From positions 62,001 to 126,000 of the forward strand of contig DATBHW010000052.1 of NCBI GenBank assembly GCA_036557285.1: a stretch of DNA of 64,000 nucleotides. The letters are read 5' to 3'. Positions 27,166 to 35,647 of this stretch are shown piece by piece. Within the stretch, counting starts at the first letter, position 1, and each line of letters opens with the position of its first letter. Below the pieces are notes generated by a model. The model did no database searches. It had not been told where the DNA came from and saw only the letters and a program-made list of their open reading frames with translations. The position numbers and the translations under genes are program-made. Origin of the DNA: Ktedonobacterales bacterium (GTDB taxonomy: Bacteria; Chloroflexota; Ktedonobacteria; Ktedonobacterales; DATBGS01).

Positions 27166-27378
27166 ATGCAAGAAGATATTCTTGGCACGCGGCGCACCGC
27201 CTTTCCCGTCAGCTACGTGCAGTGTACCCGCTGCGGCAAGTCCACCTTGCGCCAGCAAGCCCAGCTTGTACCCAGCGATGCCCTCTCTGAAGAACGCTCC
27301 GAATATGAGTATCTCTGCCAGACGTGCCAGGCCGAGCTTGCCAGTGGCGAAAAAGACCTGCCCACAGCGAATGGATAG
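27166..27378 (+). CDS. Small zinc-ribbon protein
   Basis: 70 residues with a ribosome binding site CAGGAGG 8 bases before the ATG. Two CxxC pairs, VQCTRCGKS (about 19-22) and YLCQTCQAE (about 50-53), would bind one zinc. The protein is otherwise polar with an acidic central part. No enzymatic motif. It lies 52 bp upstream of hsp20 and lon and is likely part of the same transcript. Function unknown; a nucleic-acid or protein-binding adaptor is possible. Confidence 0.75.
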   Translation: MQEDILGTRRTAFPVSYVQCTRCGKSTLRQQAQLVPSDALSEERSEYEYLCQTCQAELASGEKDLPTANG

Positions 27379-27430
27379 AGCCATGCCCGCGTTCCAGGCC
27401 GCGCGGACCCAGAAACCGAGGTGATTTCCT

Positions 27431-28039
27431 ATGCGCTTGCGTTATCGCTCTGTTACCTCTCGCTACATTCAAGGCTCACAGCAAGAGCTTGAGCGCCGCT
27501 ATCACCAACTCTGGCACGAACTGGTGCGCCAGAGTCAGCAGCAAGCCTTCCTGCATCGGCCCAGCCAGTGGCGTCCGCCCGCAGACATCCACGAGACGCC
27601 CAACGCCATTACCGTCAAGATCGAACTGGCCGGGATGCGCGAAGACGATATTGATGTCACCCTGTATCACGACGCCCTGGTGGTCAGCGGCGAACGCCAT
27701 GACGACCACGAACACGACGAGTCCATCTGTTACCATGAAGCGCAGATTCGCTATGGCCCCTTCAGAGTTGAGATATTTATCCCTATTGACATCGAACACG
27801 CCCGCGTCGAGGCGCATTATGACGATGGCTTTTTGCGCGTACTGCTGCCCAAAGCCGCGCCCAGCGAGCCAAAGCCATTCCGCCTTCCACTGGAGACTCC
27901 CGACCAGAAAACGCGCGAAAGCGAGCAGAGTACTCCAGAAAGCGGCGAAACTGGTAGCAATCCTACCCCGCGCCACTATCACGCTCCGGCCAGCGGGCCG
28001 CTGGTAGTGAGCAGCAAAGGGGACATGACGCATGCCTGA
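27431..28039 (+). CDS. Small heat shock protein (Hsp20 family)
   Basis: 202 residues. The alpha-crystallin domain spans about 48-140: PPADIHETPNAITVKIELAG, DALVVSGERHDD, and the closing GFLRVLLPKAAPSEPK with the conserved G-x-L-x-V-x-L-P pattern. It holds unfolding proteins soluble without ATP. The C-terminal 50 residues are a polar, His/Ser-rich tail without the usual I-x-I motif. It overlaps lon by 8 bp, so chaperone and protease are translationally coupled. GAGGTG precedes the ATG. Confidence 0.92.
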   Translation: MRLRYRSVTSRYIQGSQQELERRYHQLWHELVRQSQQQAFLHRPSQWRPPADIHETPNAITVKIELAGMREDDIDVTLYHDALVVSGERHDDHEHDESICYHEAQIRYGPFRVEIFIPIDIEHARVEAHYDDGFLRVLLPKAAPSEPKPFRLPLETPDQKTRESEQSTPESGETGSNPTPRHYHAPASGPLVVSSKGDMTHA

Positions 28040-30752
28040 AGAGCGAAAAAATCACGAAGTCGCCGCCGCCGCAGAAGATACCGAACTGATGGAAGGAGAC
28101 CTGGAAAAACTGGAAGAACTGCTGGATGAGTTAGAGGAAGCGGTCAAAGGGACATCTGCTGCTGGCGCCTACATCACTGGAGAGCAGCCCTCCAGGGACG
28201 AAGAAGGCGAAGCGCCAGAGCCAGGCGAGGCTGAGGAGCCAGCCCCAGAAGCCATAGAGACGCGCCCGCGCGCGCAGGCTGAAGACGAGCGCCGCATCAC
28301 CATCCCGGATACGCTGCCGATCCTGCCGCTGAAAGAGACGGTGGTCTACCCGCTGACCATGATGCCGCTGGGTGTCGGTCAGGAACGCTCGATCAAGCTG
28401 ATTGACGACGCCATGCGCGCCAATCGCCTGGTGGGCCTGGTCGCTCAGAAGTCGCCGGAGGTTGAATCCGCCGGACCGGATGACACCTTCCGCATTGGCA
28501 CAGCGGCGCGCATCGCGCGGATGCTGCGCACGCCCGACGGCGCGATCCAGATTATTGTGCAGGGGCTGGAGCGCATCCGCATTCAGGAATACATCGCGGA
28601 GCAGCCCTATCTGGTAGCGCGGGTCGAGGTAGCGTCGGAGGTGGTGGAAGATGGCGTGGAACTGGAAGCACTCAAGCGCAACGCTGTTCAGCTTTTCCAG
28701 CGCCTGGTGAGCCTGGTGCAGTATCTGCCTAACGAACTGGCGCTGGCGGCCCTCAATATTGACGACCCACGCCAGGTCGTGTACCTGATCGCCAACAGCG
28801 TGCAGATGGACCTGGATATGCGCCAGGGGCTGCTGGAGGAAGATTCCGTTCAGGAGAAGCTGCGCGTCATGACCCAATTCCTGACCAAAGAACTGGAAGT
28901 GCTGGAATTGGGCAAAAAGATTCAGAGCCAGGCCCAGGAAGAGATGGGCAAGGCTCAGCGCGAATATTTCCTGCGCGAGCAGCTTAAAGCCATCCAGAAG
29001 GAACTGGGCGAAGAGAGCGAAGAAGCCGCTACCATCAACCAGCTCCGCGAGCAGATCGAGCAGGCGGGAATGTCCGACGAGGCCAAAAAAGAGTCCATGC
29101 GCGAACTCTCGCGGCTGGAGAAGCTGCCCGCCGCTTCGCCCGAATATTCGGTCATCCGCACCTACCTTGACATCCTGGTCAGCCTCCCCTGGAGCAAAAG
29201 TACCGGCCAGAAGATAGATGTGGCGCACGCCCGCGCGGTGCTGGATGAAGATCACTACGATTTGGAAAAGATCAAAGATCGCATTCTGGAATATCTGGCT
29301 GTGCGCCGACTCAAAGAGGACCGCCTGGGCAGCGAGGTCGGCATCGAGATGAGTTCTAACGGCAAAGAGCAGAAAACCCCTACGTGGGTGGGGCGCGAAC
29401 CGATCCTCTGCTTTGTTGGCCCGCCGGGCGTCGGCAAAACCTCGCTGGGCCAATCCATCGCCCGCGCGCTGGGCCGCGAGTTTGCGCGCATGTCGCTGGG
29501 TGGCATTCACGACGAATCCGAGATTCGCGGCCACCGCCGCACCTATATCGGCGCGCTCCCCGGACGCATCATCCAGACACTCCGCCGCACAGGCGCGAAC
29601 GATCCAGTGATGATGCTTGACGAGGTAGATAAAGTCGGCGCAGACTGGCGCGGCGACCCATCTTCCGCTTTGCTGGAGGTGCTGGACCCCGAGCAAAACT
29701 ATAACTTCCGTGATAACTACCTCGATCTACCCTTTGATCTTTCCAGAGTCATGTTCATCGCTACGGCTAACTCGCTGGAGCCGATCCCGCCGCCGCTGCG
29801 TGACCGCATGGAGATTCTGGAGCTTTCGGGCTATACCGAAGAGCAGAAAATCCATATCGCCCGGCGCTATCTGCTGCCCAAGCAAATCAAGGCCAATGGC
29901 CTGAAAGAAGACGAGATCAGCATTGATGACGGGGCAATTCGGCGCATCGTCAACGAATACACCCGCGAGGCTGGCGTGCGCAATCTGGAGCGCGAAATTG
30001 CCACCGTCTGCCGCAAGATTGCCATGCGTATCGCAGAGGGCCAGGCGGGACCGTTCCAGATCACCGCCGACCAGATGCCCGAACTGCTGGGCCGCCCGCA
30101 TTTCATGGAAGAAGTGGCCGAACGCATTGACCGCCCAGGCGTTGTCACCGGCCTGGCCTGGACCCCCGTTGGCGGCGACATCCTCTTTATCGAGGCTGCC
30201 ATGACGCCCGGCAAAGAGAATCGGCTGATTCTGACCGGCCAGCTTGGCGAAGTGATGCGCGAATCGGCGCAGGCCGCGCTCAGCTACGTCCACTCCAACG
30301 CGGGGGCGCTGGGCATTGACCCCGCTGTCTTTGAGGAGAAGGACATTCATATTCACATTCCGGCTGGCGCGACCCCCAAAGACGGCCCATCGGCGGGCGT
30401 GACCATGACTACCGCCCTGGCCTCGCTGGCAAGCGGGCGCAAGGCGCGCTCGGACGTGGCGATGACCGGCGAAATCTCGCTGCGCGGCAAGGTCTTGCCC
30501 ATCGGGGGACTGAAAGAGAAGGTGCTGGCGGCGCATCGCGCGGGCATCAAAACGGTCATCATACCCAAACGCAACGAGCCTGACCTGGAAGACCTGCCTA
30601 AAGACCTGCGCGAGCAGATGCGCTTTGTCCCTGTCTCCGACGCCTCCGAAGTGCTGGCCGAGGCGCTGGAGCCTGCCCCGTCCAATGGCGCGGGATCGCT
30701 GGGCGTCGAAGACCTGCATCGCGGCGTGGATATGGCCGCCAAAGAAGGTTAA
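28032..30752 (+). CDS. lon: ATP-dependent protease Lon
   Basis: 906 residues. The first 90 or so are a highly acidic, low-complexity extension (Glu-rich; absent from E. coli Lon). The LON substrate-binding domain starts at LPILPLKETVVYPLT. The AAA+ module has GPPGVGKTSLGQSIA and VMMLDEVDKVG. The protease domain has catalytic Ser787 in KDGPSAGVTM and a Lys about 43 residues later in GGLKEKVLAAHRAG. It degrades misfolded and regulatory proteins. It starts inside hsp20 and ends at a strong hairpin. Confidence 0.97.
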   Translation: MPEERKNHEVAAAAEDTELMEGDLEKLEELLDELEEAVKGTSAAGAYITGEQPSRDEEGEAPEPGEAEEPAPEAIETRPRAQAEDERRITIPDTLPILPLKETVVYPLTMMPLGVGQERSIKLIDDAMRANRLVGLVAQKSPEVESAGPDDTFRIGTAARIARMLRTPDGAIQIIVQGLERIRIQEYIAEQPYLVARVEVASEVVEDGVELEALKRNAVQLFQRLVSLVQYLPNELALAALNIDDPRQVVYLIANSVQMDLDMRQGLLEEDSVQEKLRVMTQFLTKELEVLELGKKIQSQAQEEMGKAQREYFLREQLKAIQKELGEESEEAATINQLREQIEQAGMSDEAKKESMRELSRLEKLPAASPEYSVIRTYLDILVSLPWSKSTGQKIDVAHARAVLDEDHYDLEKIKDRILEYLAVRRLKEDRLGSEVGIEMSSNGKEQKTPTWVGREPILCFVGPPGVGKTSLGQSIARALGREFARMSLGGIHDESEIRGHRRTYIGALPGRIIQTLRRTGANDPVMMLDEVDKVGADWRGDPSSALLEVLDPEQNYNFRDNYLDLPFDLSRVMFIATANSLEPIPPPLRDRMEILELSGYTEEQKIHIARRYLLPKQIKANGLKEDEISIDDGAIRRIVNEYTREAGVRNLEREIATVCRKIAMRIAEGQAGPFQITADQMPELLGRPHFMEEVAERIDRPGVVTGLAWTPVGGDILFIEAAMTPGKENRLILTGQLGEVMRESAQAALSYVHSNAGALGIDPAVFEEKDIHIHIPAGATPKDGPSAGVTMTTALASLASGRKARSDVAMTGEISLRGKVLPIGGLKEKVLAAHRAGIKTVIIPKRNEPDLEDLPKDLREQMRFVPVSDASEVLAEALEPAPSNGAGSLGVEDLHRGVDMAAKEG

Positions 30753-30806
30753 AGAAGCAAGCCGTATCGGTGGCCTATCAACAGGCCACCGATACGGCTT
30801 GCTTCT
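30753..30806. terminator. 24-bp perfect stem-loop after lon
   Basis: Arms 30753-30776 and 30783-30806 are perfectly complementary, with a 6-base loop (ATCAAC). It starts 1 base after the lon stop and separates lon from a convergent gene, so it probably serves both. No U-tract follows. Confidence 0.85.
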
Positions 30807-30819
30807 GCTCCTGAGCCTG

Positions 30820-31146
30820 CTAGCCGTTTTCGGGCGTGAGAGCGAAGCGGCGGCCCTCGATCTCCACGACCACGTTGGCCCCGGCGCGCAACGCCGCCAG
30901 CTCGCGGCGCAGGCGATCATTCTCCTGAATCAACTGCTCCATACGCTTATGCAGCGTTGAAAGGGACGAAGCCACCCTGGTAAACTCGGTCTCCATCACC
31001 GCCTGCATCTCTGCCCGTGTACCCAGGCTTGACGTAACCACCGTCGTGGTGGGTGTCGGCGTCAGGCCCCCGCTGGCGTCTCCTCCTAACTGCGCCAGCG
31101 AGCCGCTGCCTGGGGCTTGCCGGGGGTCTGTATCCCGAATTTGCAT
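30820..31146 (-). CDS. Small coiled-coil protein of unknown function
   Basis: 108 residues. A Thr/Pro-rich N-terminal half (SGGLTPTPTTTVVTSSLG) is followed by a coiled coil (about 50-90; EFTRVASSLSTLHKRMEQLI, then LRRELAALRAG) and a short strand VVVEIEGRRFAL. GAGGAGG precedes the ATG. It is not recognisable as a known family. It lies downstream of minE with a 180-bp gap, so association with the Min operon is possible but unproven. The gap 31147-31324 holds no gene. Confidence 0.6.
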   Translation of the reverse strand: MQIRDTDPRQAPGSGSLAQLGGDASGGLTPTPTTTVVTSSLGTRAEMQAVMETEFTRVASSLSTLHKRMEQLIQENDRLRRELAALRAGANVVVEIEGRRFALTPENG

Positions 31147-31324
31147 GAATGGCCCTCCTCAAAAATAGCCTGCTACGAGGTTTGTTCTCTCTGCGATGAT
31201 GAGCGCACAGCATAGACTCCCCGCTTTTTTCCATCAAAACAGGGAGAGCATAGTGGTTCTGCTCTAAAGTGAGCGTACTATATATCTAACGGCCCAGTCA
31301 TACAAGAGCAACAGCCCAAATGGG

Positions 31325-32086
31325 CTATCCCTTGGTCGGCGTCGCTGCTGGCGCGGGTGTCTCTGTCGGCGCAGTCCCTTCAGCGGCAGAGGCGCCGGGC
31401 GCTGAATCGCCCGCAGGGGCCGCGCTGCCCTCGGCAGGCAACGCGGGCGTTTCCTGGGGAGCATCTGGCGCTGGCGCGGCCTCCGCTGCTGCTGGCTGCT
31501 CCGCTTCAGCCCCTGGCTGGGCCGCCGCCTCCGTCGCAGCAGCTTTCGTCGCCGCTGGCGTGGCCGACTCCTCCCCTTTTTCAGCAGAGCCAGCAGGCGT
31601 CTCAGATACCGGGGCCGCCTCAGAGGCTGGCGCAGCAGGCGTTTCCTGGGTCTTCGGGGCCGACACCTCTTGCGTCTGATCGCCAGACGATGGGGCGCTG
31701 GCCTGCTCAGGCGCAGCAGGCGGGCTGGCGGCATCGGCTGGGGGCTGGTGAATCTTGGCAAGCGCCGCCGCCGCCACAATCGGATTCCCCATGCCCGGCT
31801 CCAGCACATCGCGCTCAAAATGCAGGCGCTGGCGTCTGACCGGCATACGCGCCACCAGCTTATCTGAGTGCTCGGTATGGGTCAGTTCCACATCTACGCC
31901 GGACTCATCAATCTCCACATATTTGGAGATTACTTCCAGCAATTCGCCTTTAATGCGGTCCAGCAGATCAGGCGTCAGCTTCAGCCGATCATGCACCAGC
32001 ATCAGCGTCAGGCGCTCGCGCGCCAGCTCGCTCGTTGATGGCGCGGGTTGTTTCTTCCGTCCAAACAGCTTATCAAACAGTCCCAT
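31325..32086 (-). CDS. minE: MinE cell division topological factor with long Ala/Pro-rich tail
   Basis: 253 residues against about 90 in typical MinE. Residues 1-105 are MinE: the membrane-targeting MGLFDKLFGRKK, the MinD-contact ARERLTLMLVHDR, and the topological domain LLEVISKYVEIDESGVDVEL. The remaining 150 residues are almost only Ala, Pro, Glu, Ser and Thr, without repeats long enough to be a defined domain. MinE stimulates MinD ATPase and drives the oscillation that places the division site. Third gene of minC-minD-minE, 26 bp after minD. A GGGAGGG site precedes the ATG. Confidence 0.92.
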   Translation of the reverse strand: MGLFDKLFGRKKQPAPSTSELARERLTLMLVHDRLKLTPDLLDRIKGELLEVISKYVEIDESGVDVELTHTEHSDKLVARMPVRRQRLHFERDVLEPGMGNPIVAAAALAKIHQPPADAASPPAAPEQASAPSSGDQTQEVSAPKTQETPAAPASEAAPVSETPAGSAEKGEESATPAATKAAATEAAAQPGAEAEQPAAAEAAPAPDAPQETPALPAEGSAAPAGDSAPGASAAEGTAPTETPAPAATPTKG

Positions 32087-32112
32087 GCCTCATACCCTCC
32101 CGGTCTTGAGGA

Positions 32113-32934
32113 TCAGGCCCTTTTTTCGGCGGCGCGAGCGCCTGGGCTTATCAAGCGGCGCAGACGATCAAGCAAGTTTTGGGGCGCGTCCAGTTCTTCC
32201 AGCGGCACATCTTCGCCCATCACTCGCCGCGCCGCGTTCGTAAACGACTTTCCGGCCAGTGACTTTGGCTCCATCACCACCGGCTCGCCGCGATTGGTGG
32301 CGACAATGACCGACTCATCTTCGGGAACCAGGCCGATCAACCCGATATTCAGCACTTCCAGCACATCAGTCACATCCATCATGTCGCCGCGCCGAATCAT
32401 CTCAGGGCGCAGCCGGTTAATCAGCAGCAGCGGCTCCGGCTTGCCCGCCGCCTCAATCAAGCCGATAATACGGTCAGCGTCGCGCACCGACGACATCTCC
32501 GGGTTCGTCACGATCACCACCTCATCAGCGCCCACAATCGCATTGCGGAAGCCCTGCTCAATTCCAGCGGGGCAATCAATAACCACAAACTCGAACTGCC
32601 GACGCAGCTGATGGCAAAGCTGCTCCATTTGCAGGCTGGAAACCGCATTCTTATCGCGGGTCTGGGCGGCAGGCAGCAAATACAGTTCCGGCAGGCGCTT
32701 ATCTTTGATGAGCGCCTGGCTCAACTGGCATTGTCCCTCAACCACATCCACCAGATCATAAATAATGTGACTCTCCAGGCCCATCACCGCATCCAGATTG
32801 CGCAGCCCAATATCACCATCCACCGCCACCACACGGCGACCCATCATCGCCAGCGCCGTACTGAGATTCGCGGCGGTGGTCGTTTTACCCACGCCGCCTT
32901 TGCCCGATGTAATCGTAAGTACCCGACTGTCCAT
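32113..32934 (-). CDS. minD: Septum site-determining ATPase MinD
   Basis: 273 residues. Deviant Walker A SGKGGVGKTTTAANLSTAL (about 8-26), switch I region DGDIGLRNLDAVMGLE, and VIDCPAGIEQGF for Walker B are all canonical. MinD binds the membrane as an ATP dimer and recruits MinC and MinE. The C-terminus (LLDRLRRLISPGARAAEKRA) is amphipathic and basic, matching the membrane-targeting sequence. Situated between minC (26 bp gap) and minE (26 bp gap). Confidence 0.97.
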   Translation of the reverse strand: MDSRVLTITSGKGGVGKTTTAANLSTALAMMGRRVVAVDGDIGLRNLDAVMGLESHIIYDLVDVVEGQCQLSQALIKDKRLPELYLLPAAQTRDKNAVSSLQMEQLCHQLRRQFEFVVIDCPAGIEQGFRNAIVGADEVVIVTNPEMSSVRDADRIIGLIEAAGKPEPLLLINRLRPEMIRRGDMMDVTDVLEVLNIGLIGLVPEDESVIVATNRGEPVVMEPKSLAGKSFTNAARRVMGEDVPLEELDAPQNLLDRLRRLISPGARAAEKRA

Positions 32935-32960
32935 GCTTCCTCCTGGGTAGAGGGCCTGGC

Positions 32961-34148
32961 TTACCGGCGGGAGGCCCGCCCGGCATTCCAGCTTTCAACG
33001 ACAATCTGACCGTTTTTCACCGACGCCACTTCTGGCGTCAGCGGCGCCAGGTCGCCATCTTCTGGCGGGCGACTGGCAAGCGCCCCAATGCGCAGTTGAA
33101 CTGGCGCCAGCATCAATGCGCAAACCACCGCCGCTTCATTGCCTGGATACCCGGCGTGGACCGTTCCGCGCAGTGCGCCCCACACCAGCACATCGCCTCC
33201 CGCAATCACTTCCGCTCCAGCATTAACATCGCCCATCACCACCACCGAACCCTCGTAGCGCAGCCGCTGGCCCGAACGAATAGTGCGCCTGGTAAAGAGC
33301 GCATTGGTCGCATCGCTGGCGCGGATAGCCAGGGTCGGCGTGGTATCGCCTGAATACGCCGGACGCACCGCGCCGCTCGGCAGGATACGCGGATCGTTCA
33401 ATTCATCGCTCCCCACTTCCTTGAAAGCCATCTCATAAGGGGCCAACAACGCTCGCAGCGCATCAATTTCCTGTGGCTCCAGCGGGCGACGCCGCGTATC
33501 CAGGCTCAGCACCGAACCTTGAAAAAACGTCGGCGCTTCCACCAGGCGCGCCTCCAGCACCCCCAGCACTTGCGACCACACATACCCCGGCTCCAGCGTC
33601 AGCAGCATCCCATTGCGCGACCCTTTCAAGAGCTTGCGCGTCAGCGCCCGGCGCATCTCCTCAGCCTGCTCAGGCGTTGACCCGGCGGGCGGCTCCCCCT
33701 CCGCGCTCTGTTGGCGCGCCGGGCCAGCCACCTGCTCTTCAGGCACGCCACGCGCTCGCTGCGCAGCGAGCGCATCAGCGCCATCTCCTGGCGCTTGTGT
33801 CATACCGACACTTCCTCTCTCCGCGCGCCTGGGCACGGTATCGGTCAGCGGCTCCGTCAAATAGGAACGCTGGCTGCGCGCTGGCGGGCCGAGCCGCGCA
33901 GGGGCCACACGCCGCGCCGACCCGGTTGCTCCCGCGCCTGGGGTTTGTTCACGTTCGTGCCCGCGCGCCGCTTCCTCGGCTTTGATCGCGGGCGGCTGCG
34001 CCTCAACTGCCTCCGTCTCCTGGCCGGGTGAGAGCAGGCGTTTCCCCCAGCTTCCCAGGCGGCTCATCGCCCCCTGCACGCGCTCGCGCAGGCGCTTCAG
34101 GGGTGGCCGCGATTCAAGCTGAGCGGCGCGTGTTGGCGCTGGTTTCAT
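32961..34148 (-). CDS. minC: Septum site-determining protein MinC with extended N-terminus
   Basis: 395 residues against about 230 in E. coli. Start at 34148 (MKPAPTRAAQ) chosen from a GGGA site; the open frame upstream lacks signals. The first 190 or so residues are charged, Pro/Ala/Arg-rich and probably disordered. The MinC N-domain then follows (about 195-280; RNGMLLTLEPGYVWSQVLGV). The C-terminal beta-helix (about 300-395) has YEGSVVVMGDVNAGAEVIAG and GGDVLVWGALRGTVHAG, diagnostic for MinC. It blocks FtsZ assembly away from midcell. First gene of the operon. 34149-34417 contains no gene that I recognise. Confidence 0.9.
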   Translation of the reverse strand: MKPAPTRAAQLESRPPLKRLRERVQGAMSRLGSWGKRLLSPGQETEAVEAQPPAIKAEEAARGHEREQTPGAGATGSARRVAPARLGPPARSQRSYLTEPLTDTVPRRAERGSVGMTQAPGDGADALAAQRARGVPEEQVAGPARQQSAEGEPPAGSTPEQAEEMRRALTRKLLKGSRNGMLLTLEPGYVWSQVLGVLEARLVEAPTFFQGSVLSLDTRRRPLEPQEIDALRALLAPYEMAFKEVGSDELNDPRILPSGAVRPAYSGDTTPTLAIRASDATNALFTRRTIRSGQRLRYEGSVVVMGDVNAGAEVIAGGDVLVWGALRGTVHAGYPGNEAAVVCALMLAPVQLRIGALASRPPEDGDLAPLTPEVASVKNGQIVVESWNAGRASRR

Positions 34149-34417
34149 AGGCCATCGTTCCCACAAAGCAATCGCTGCTTCTGCTCTGAATATGTTTGGC
34201 TGCTCAGTGATGTACGATAGCACAGTTAAGGCCGACTGGCAAGAGTGATGTTGGGCATGCTCCAGAAGCTGCTGGCAGCGGCAGCGCCTGCGCTGATCCT
34301 GGCGCGGCGGCGCAGATGAGAGGCGCGCGGCCCCAGCACACAGGCAGAACAATCGGCGGAAGTGGGGGAATTGAGAGGATTATCAGAGCGGCGGCTGGCG
34401 ATTAAAATTGCGCCGCC

Positions 34418-34843
34418 CTAATAGGAGAGTTGGGTTCTTGCGATCCAGTTGCCATGAGGATTCTTTACTATCTCTAAACAGAGCATAGTAGCTCCCAGCG
34501 CCTTCGCAAAGGCCAGGGCTTGAATGCGCAAGAAGCGATGCGCCTGGGCGAAGTCCGAGGACGCGCCAGATTGGATCAGCTTCGAGAGAGTTGGGTTGAT
34601 GATTGGGGAACTCTCGACAAACCGGGGTTGGAAGATACCAGCCGCCTGAAGCGCGTTTGCGAACAATGGCGCCCCGACAGAGTGATTTCCCCGTCGCACC
34701 CGAATGTAGTCCAGCACGACGCCATCCCCCTTCGGGTAGAACTGCATTACCGCTCCTGGGCCTTCGTCCCATATGGCGCGAAGTTCGCCCCCTGGCAGCG
34801 TAGAGAGGCGTGAGGGCTTTCGCGGCGTAATCTGGTCCTCCAT
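34418..34843 (-). CDS. Hypothetical protein downstream of the WXG100-like gene
   Basis: 141 residues when started at the ATG at 34843, which has GGGGAG 9 bases upstream; an ATG at 34852 is too close to that site. The protein is mixed alpha/beta with no membrane segment: LPGGELRAIWDEGPGAVMQF, DYIRVRRGNHSVG, LRIQALAFAKALGATMLCLE. I do not recognise the family. It follows the WXG100-like gene on the same strand, separated by a terminator-like hairpin, so transcription may reach it by read-through. A secreted-effector or partner role is only a guess from position. Confidence 0.6.
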   Translation of the reverse strand: MEDQITPRKPSRLSTLPGGELRAIWDEGPGAVMQFYPKGDGVVLDYIRVRRGNHSVGAPLFANALQAAGIFQPRFVESSPIINPTLSKLIQSGASSDFAQAHRFLRIQALAFAKALGATMLCLEIVKNPHGNWIARTQLSY

Positions 34844-34858
34844 CGTATCCATCTCCCC

Positions 34859-34904
34859 AAAAAAAAGAGGAGGGGTGTCGCAACATAGAGATGCGCGACA
34901 CCCC
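34859..34904 (-). terminator. Rho-independent terminator after the WXG100-like gene
   Basis: On the minus strand GGGGTGTCGC (34895-34904) pairs with GCGACACCCC (34872-34881), followed by CTCC and a run of eight T (34859-34866). The T-run lies immediately before the ribosome binding site of the next gene, so it could act as an attenuator between the two genes. Confidence 0.85.
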
Positions 34905-34911
34905 GTGAGCT

Positions 34912-35193
34912 TTAGAAGCCAACCTGCTCAGCCTGGTTGATCAAGTCGATCTCATGCGTGAGACCTGCGACCAGCCTTGGGCCGGCATCGTGGATGTAAT
35001 CCATCCCGCAGCTATACTTGGTCCAATCGTCAATGAAGCTCTGCTTGTTTGGGCTTTGCCAGCTGTTCAACAGATCATTAACCTGCGTGTTGAGAGTGCT
35101 CCGATACTGGTCCACATCATTGTCAACAGCTACCAGATACTTCTTTACCGACGCACCCAGACCCACATCGAATGAAAAGACGCTACCAGACAT
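34912..35193 (-). CDS. WXG100/ESAT-6-like small protein
   Basis: 93 residues, predicted as two long helices joined by a turn at LLNSWQSPNKQSFIDDW. Length, central Trp and following Phe fit the WXG100 family, although the motif is W-Q-S rather than W-x-G. These proteins are exported by type VII secretion or act as partners of larger LXG/WXG effectors. AAGGAG lies 9 bases before the ATG at 35193. No EssC/FtsK-like ATPase is in the window. The 454 bp between this start and the kinase gene shows no further gene. Confidence 0.6.
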   Translation of the reverse strand: MSGSVFSFDVGLGASVKKYLVAVDNDVDQYRSTLNTQVNDLLNSWQSPNKQSFIDDWTKYSCGMDYIHDAGPRLVAGLTHEIDLINQAEQVGF

Positions 35194-35647
35194 GTTCGCT
35201 TTCTCCTTTTTGTGCTTTGTTCGCTGTACCAGCCCCATCGGGCTGCTGAACAGCTCCGTTTGGATAATTCGACAAGCGCCCAATGTGCTTGCCAGAAAGA
35301 GAAACGTTCCAGAAATCTGTTTTCGCTTACGAACGCTTTCGGTTTCTCTGGTTCGTTCGTTCTTTCTGTACAGAGTTTACACGACCTGGCAAGAAAAAGC
35401 TGTGTTCCGGCTCATCTTTTGGCTGTGACCTGGCTCTCTTTGTTTTAGAGCATATCGCTTCTCTGGCAGAGGCAGAGGGAGAAACAATGCGCCTGAGATT
35501 GCGCCGGAAGGCAGTGGGCATCCACACCGCACGTATCGTGAACCCAGGAACGCCGCCTGCTTCATACTTGCATGATACTGCCGAAAGCCGTATAGTGTCA
35601 AGAGCGGCCTTGTGGCCGCCTCTCTTCCCAGTGCTAAAAGGACCAGC

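Noticed and set aside
28131-29696. 521-residue frame opposite lon
   Set aside because: Antisense to lon with its full set of motifs; composition (His/Gln/Leu-rich) is that of a reversed coding strand.
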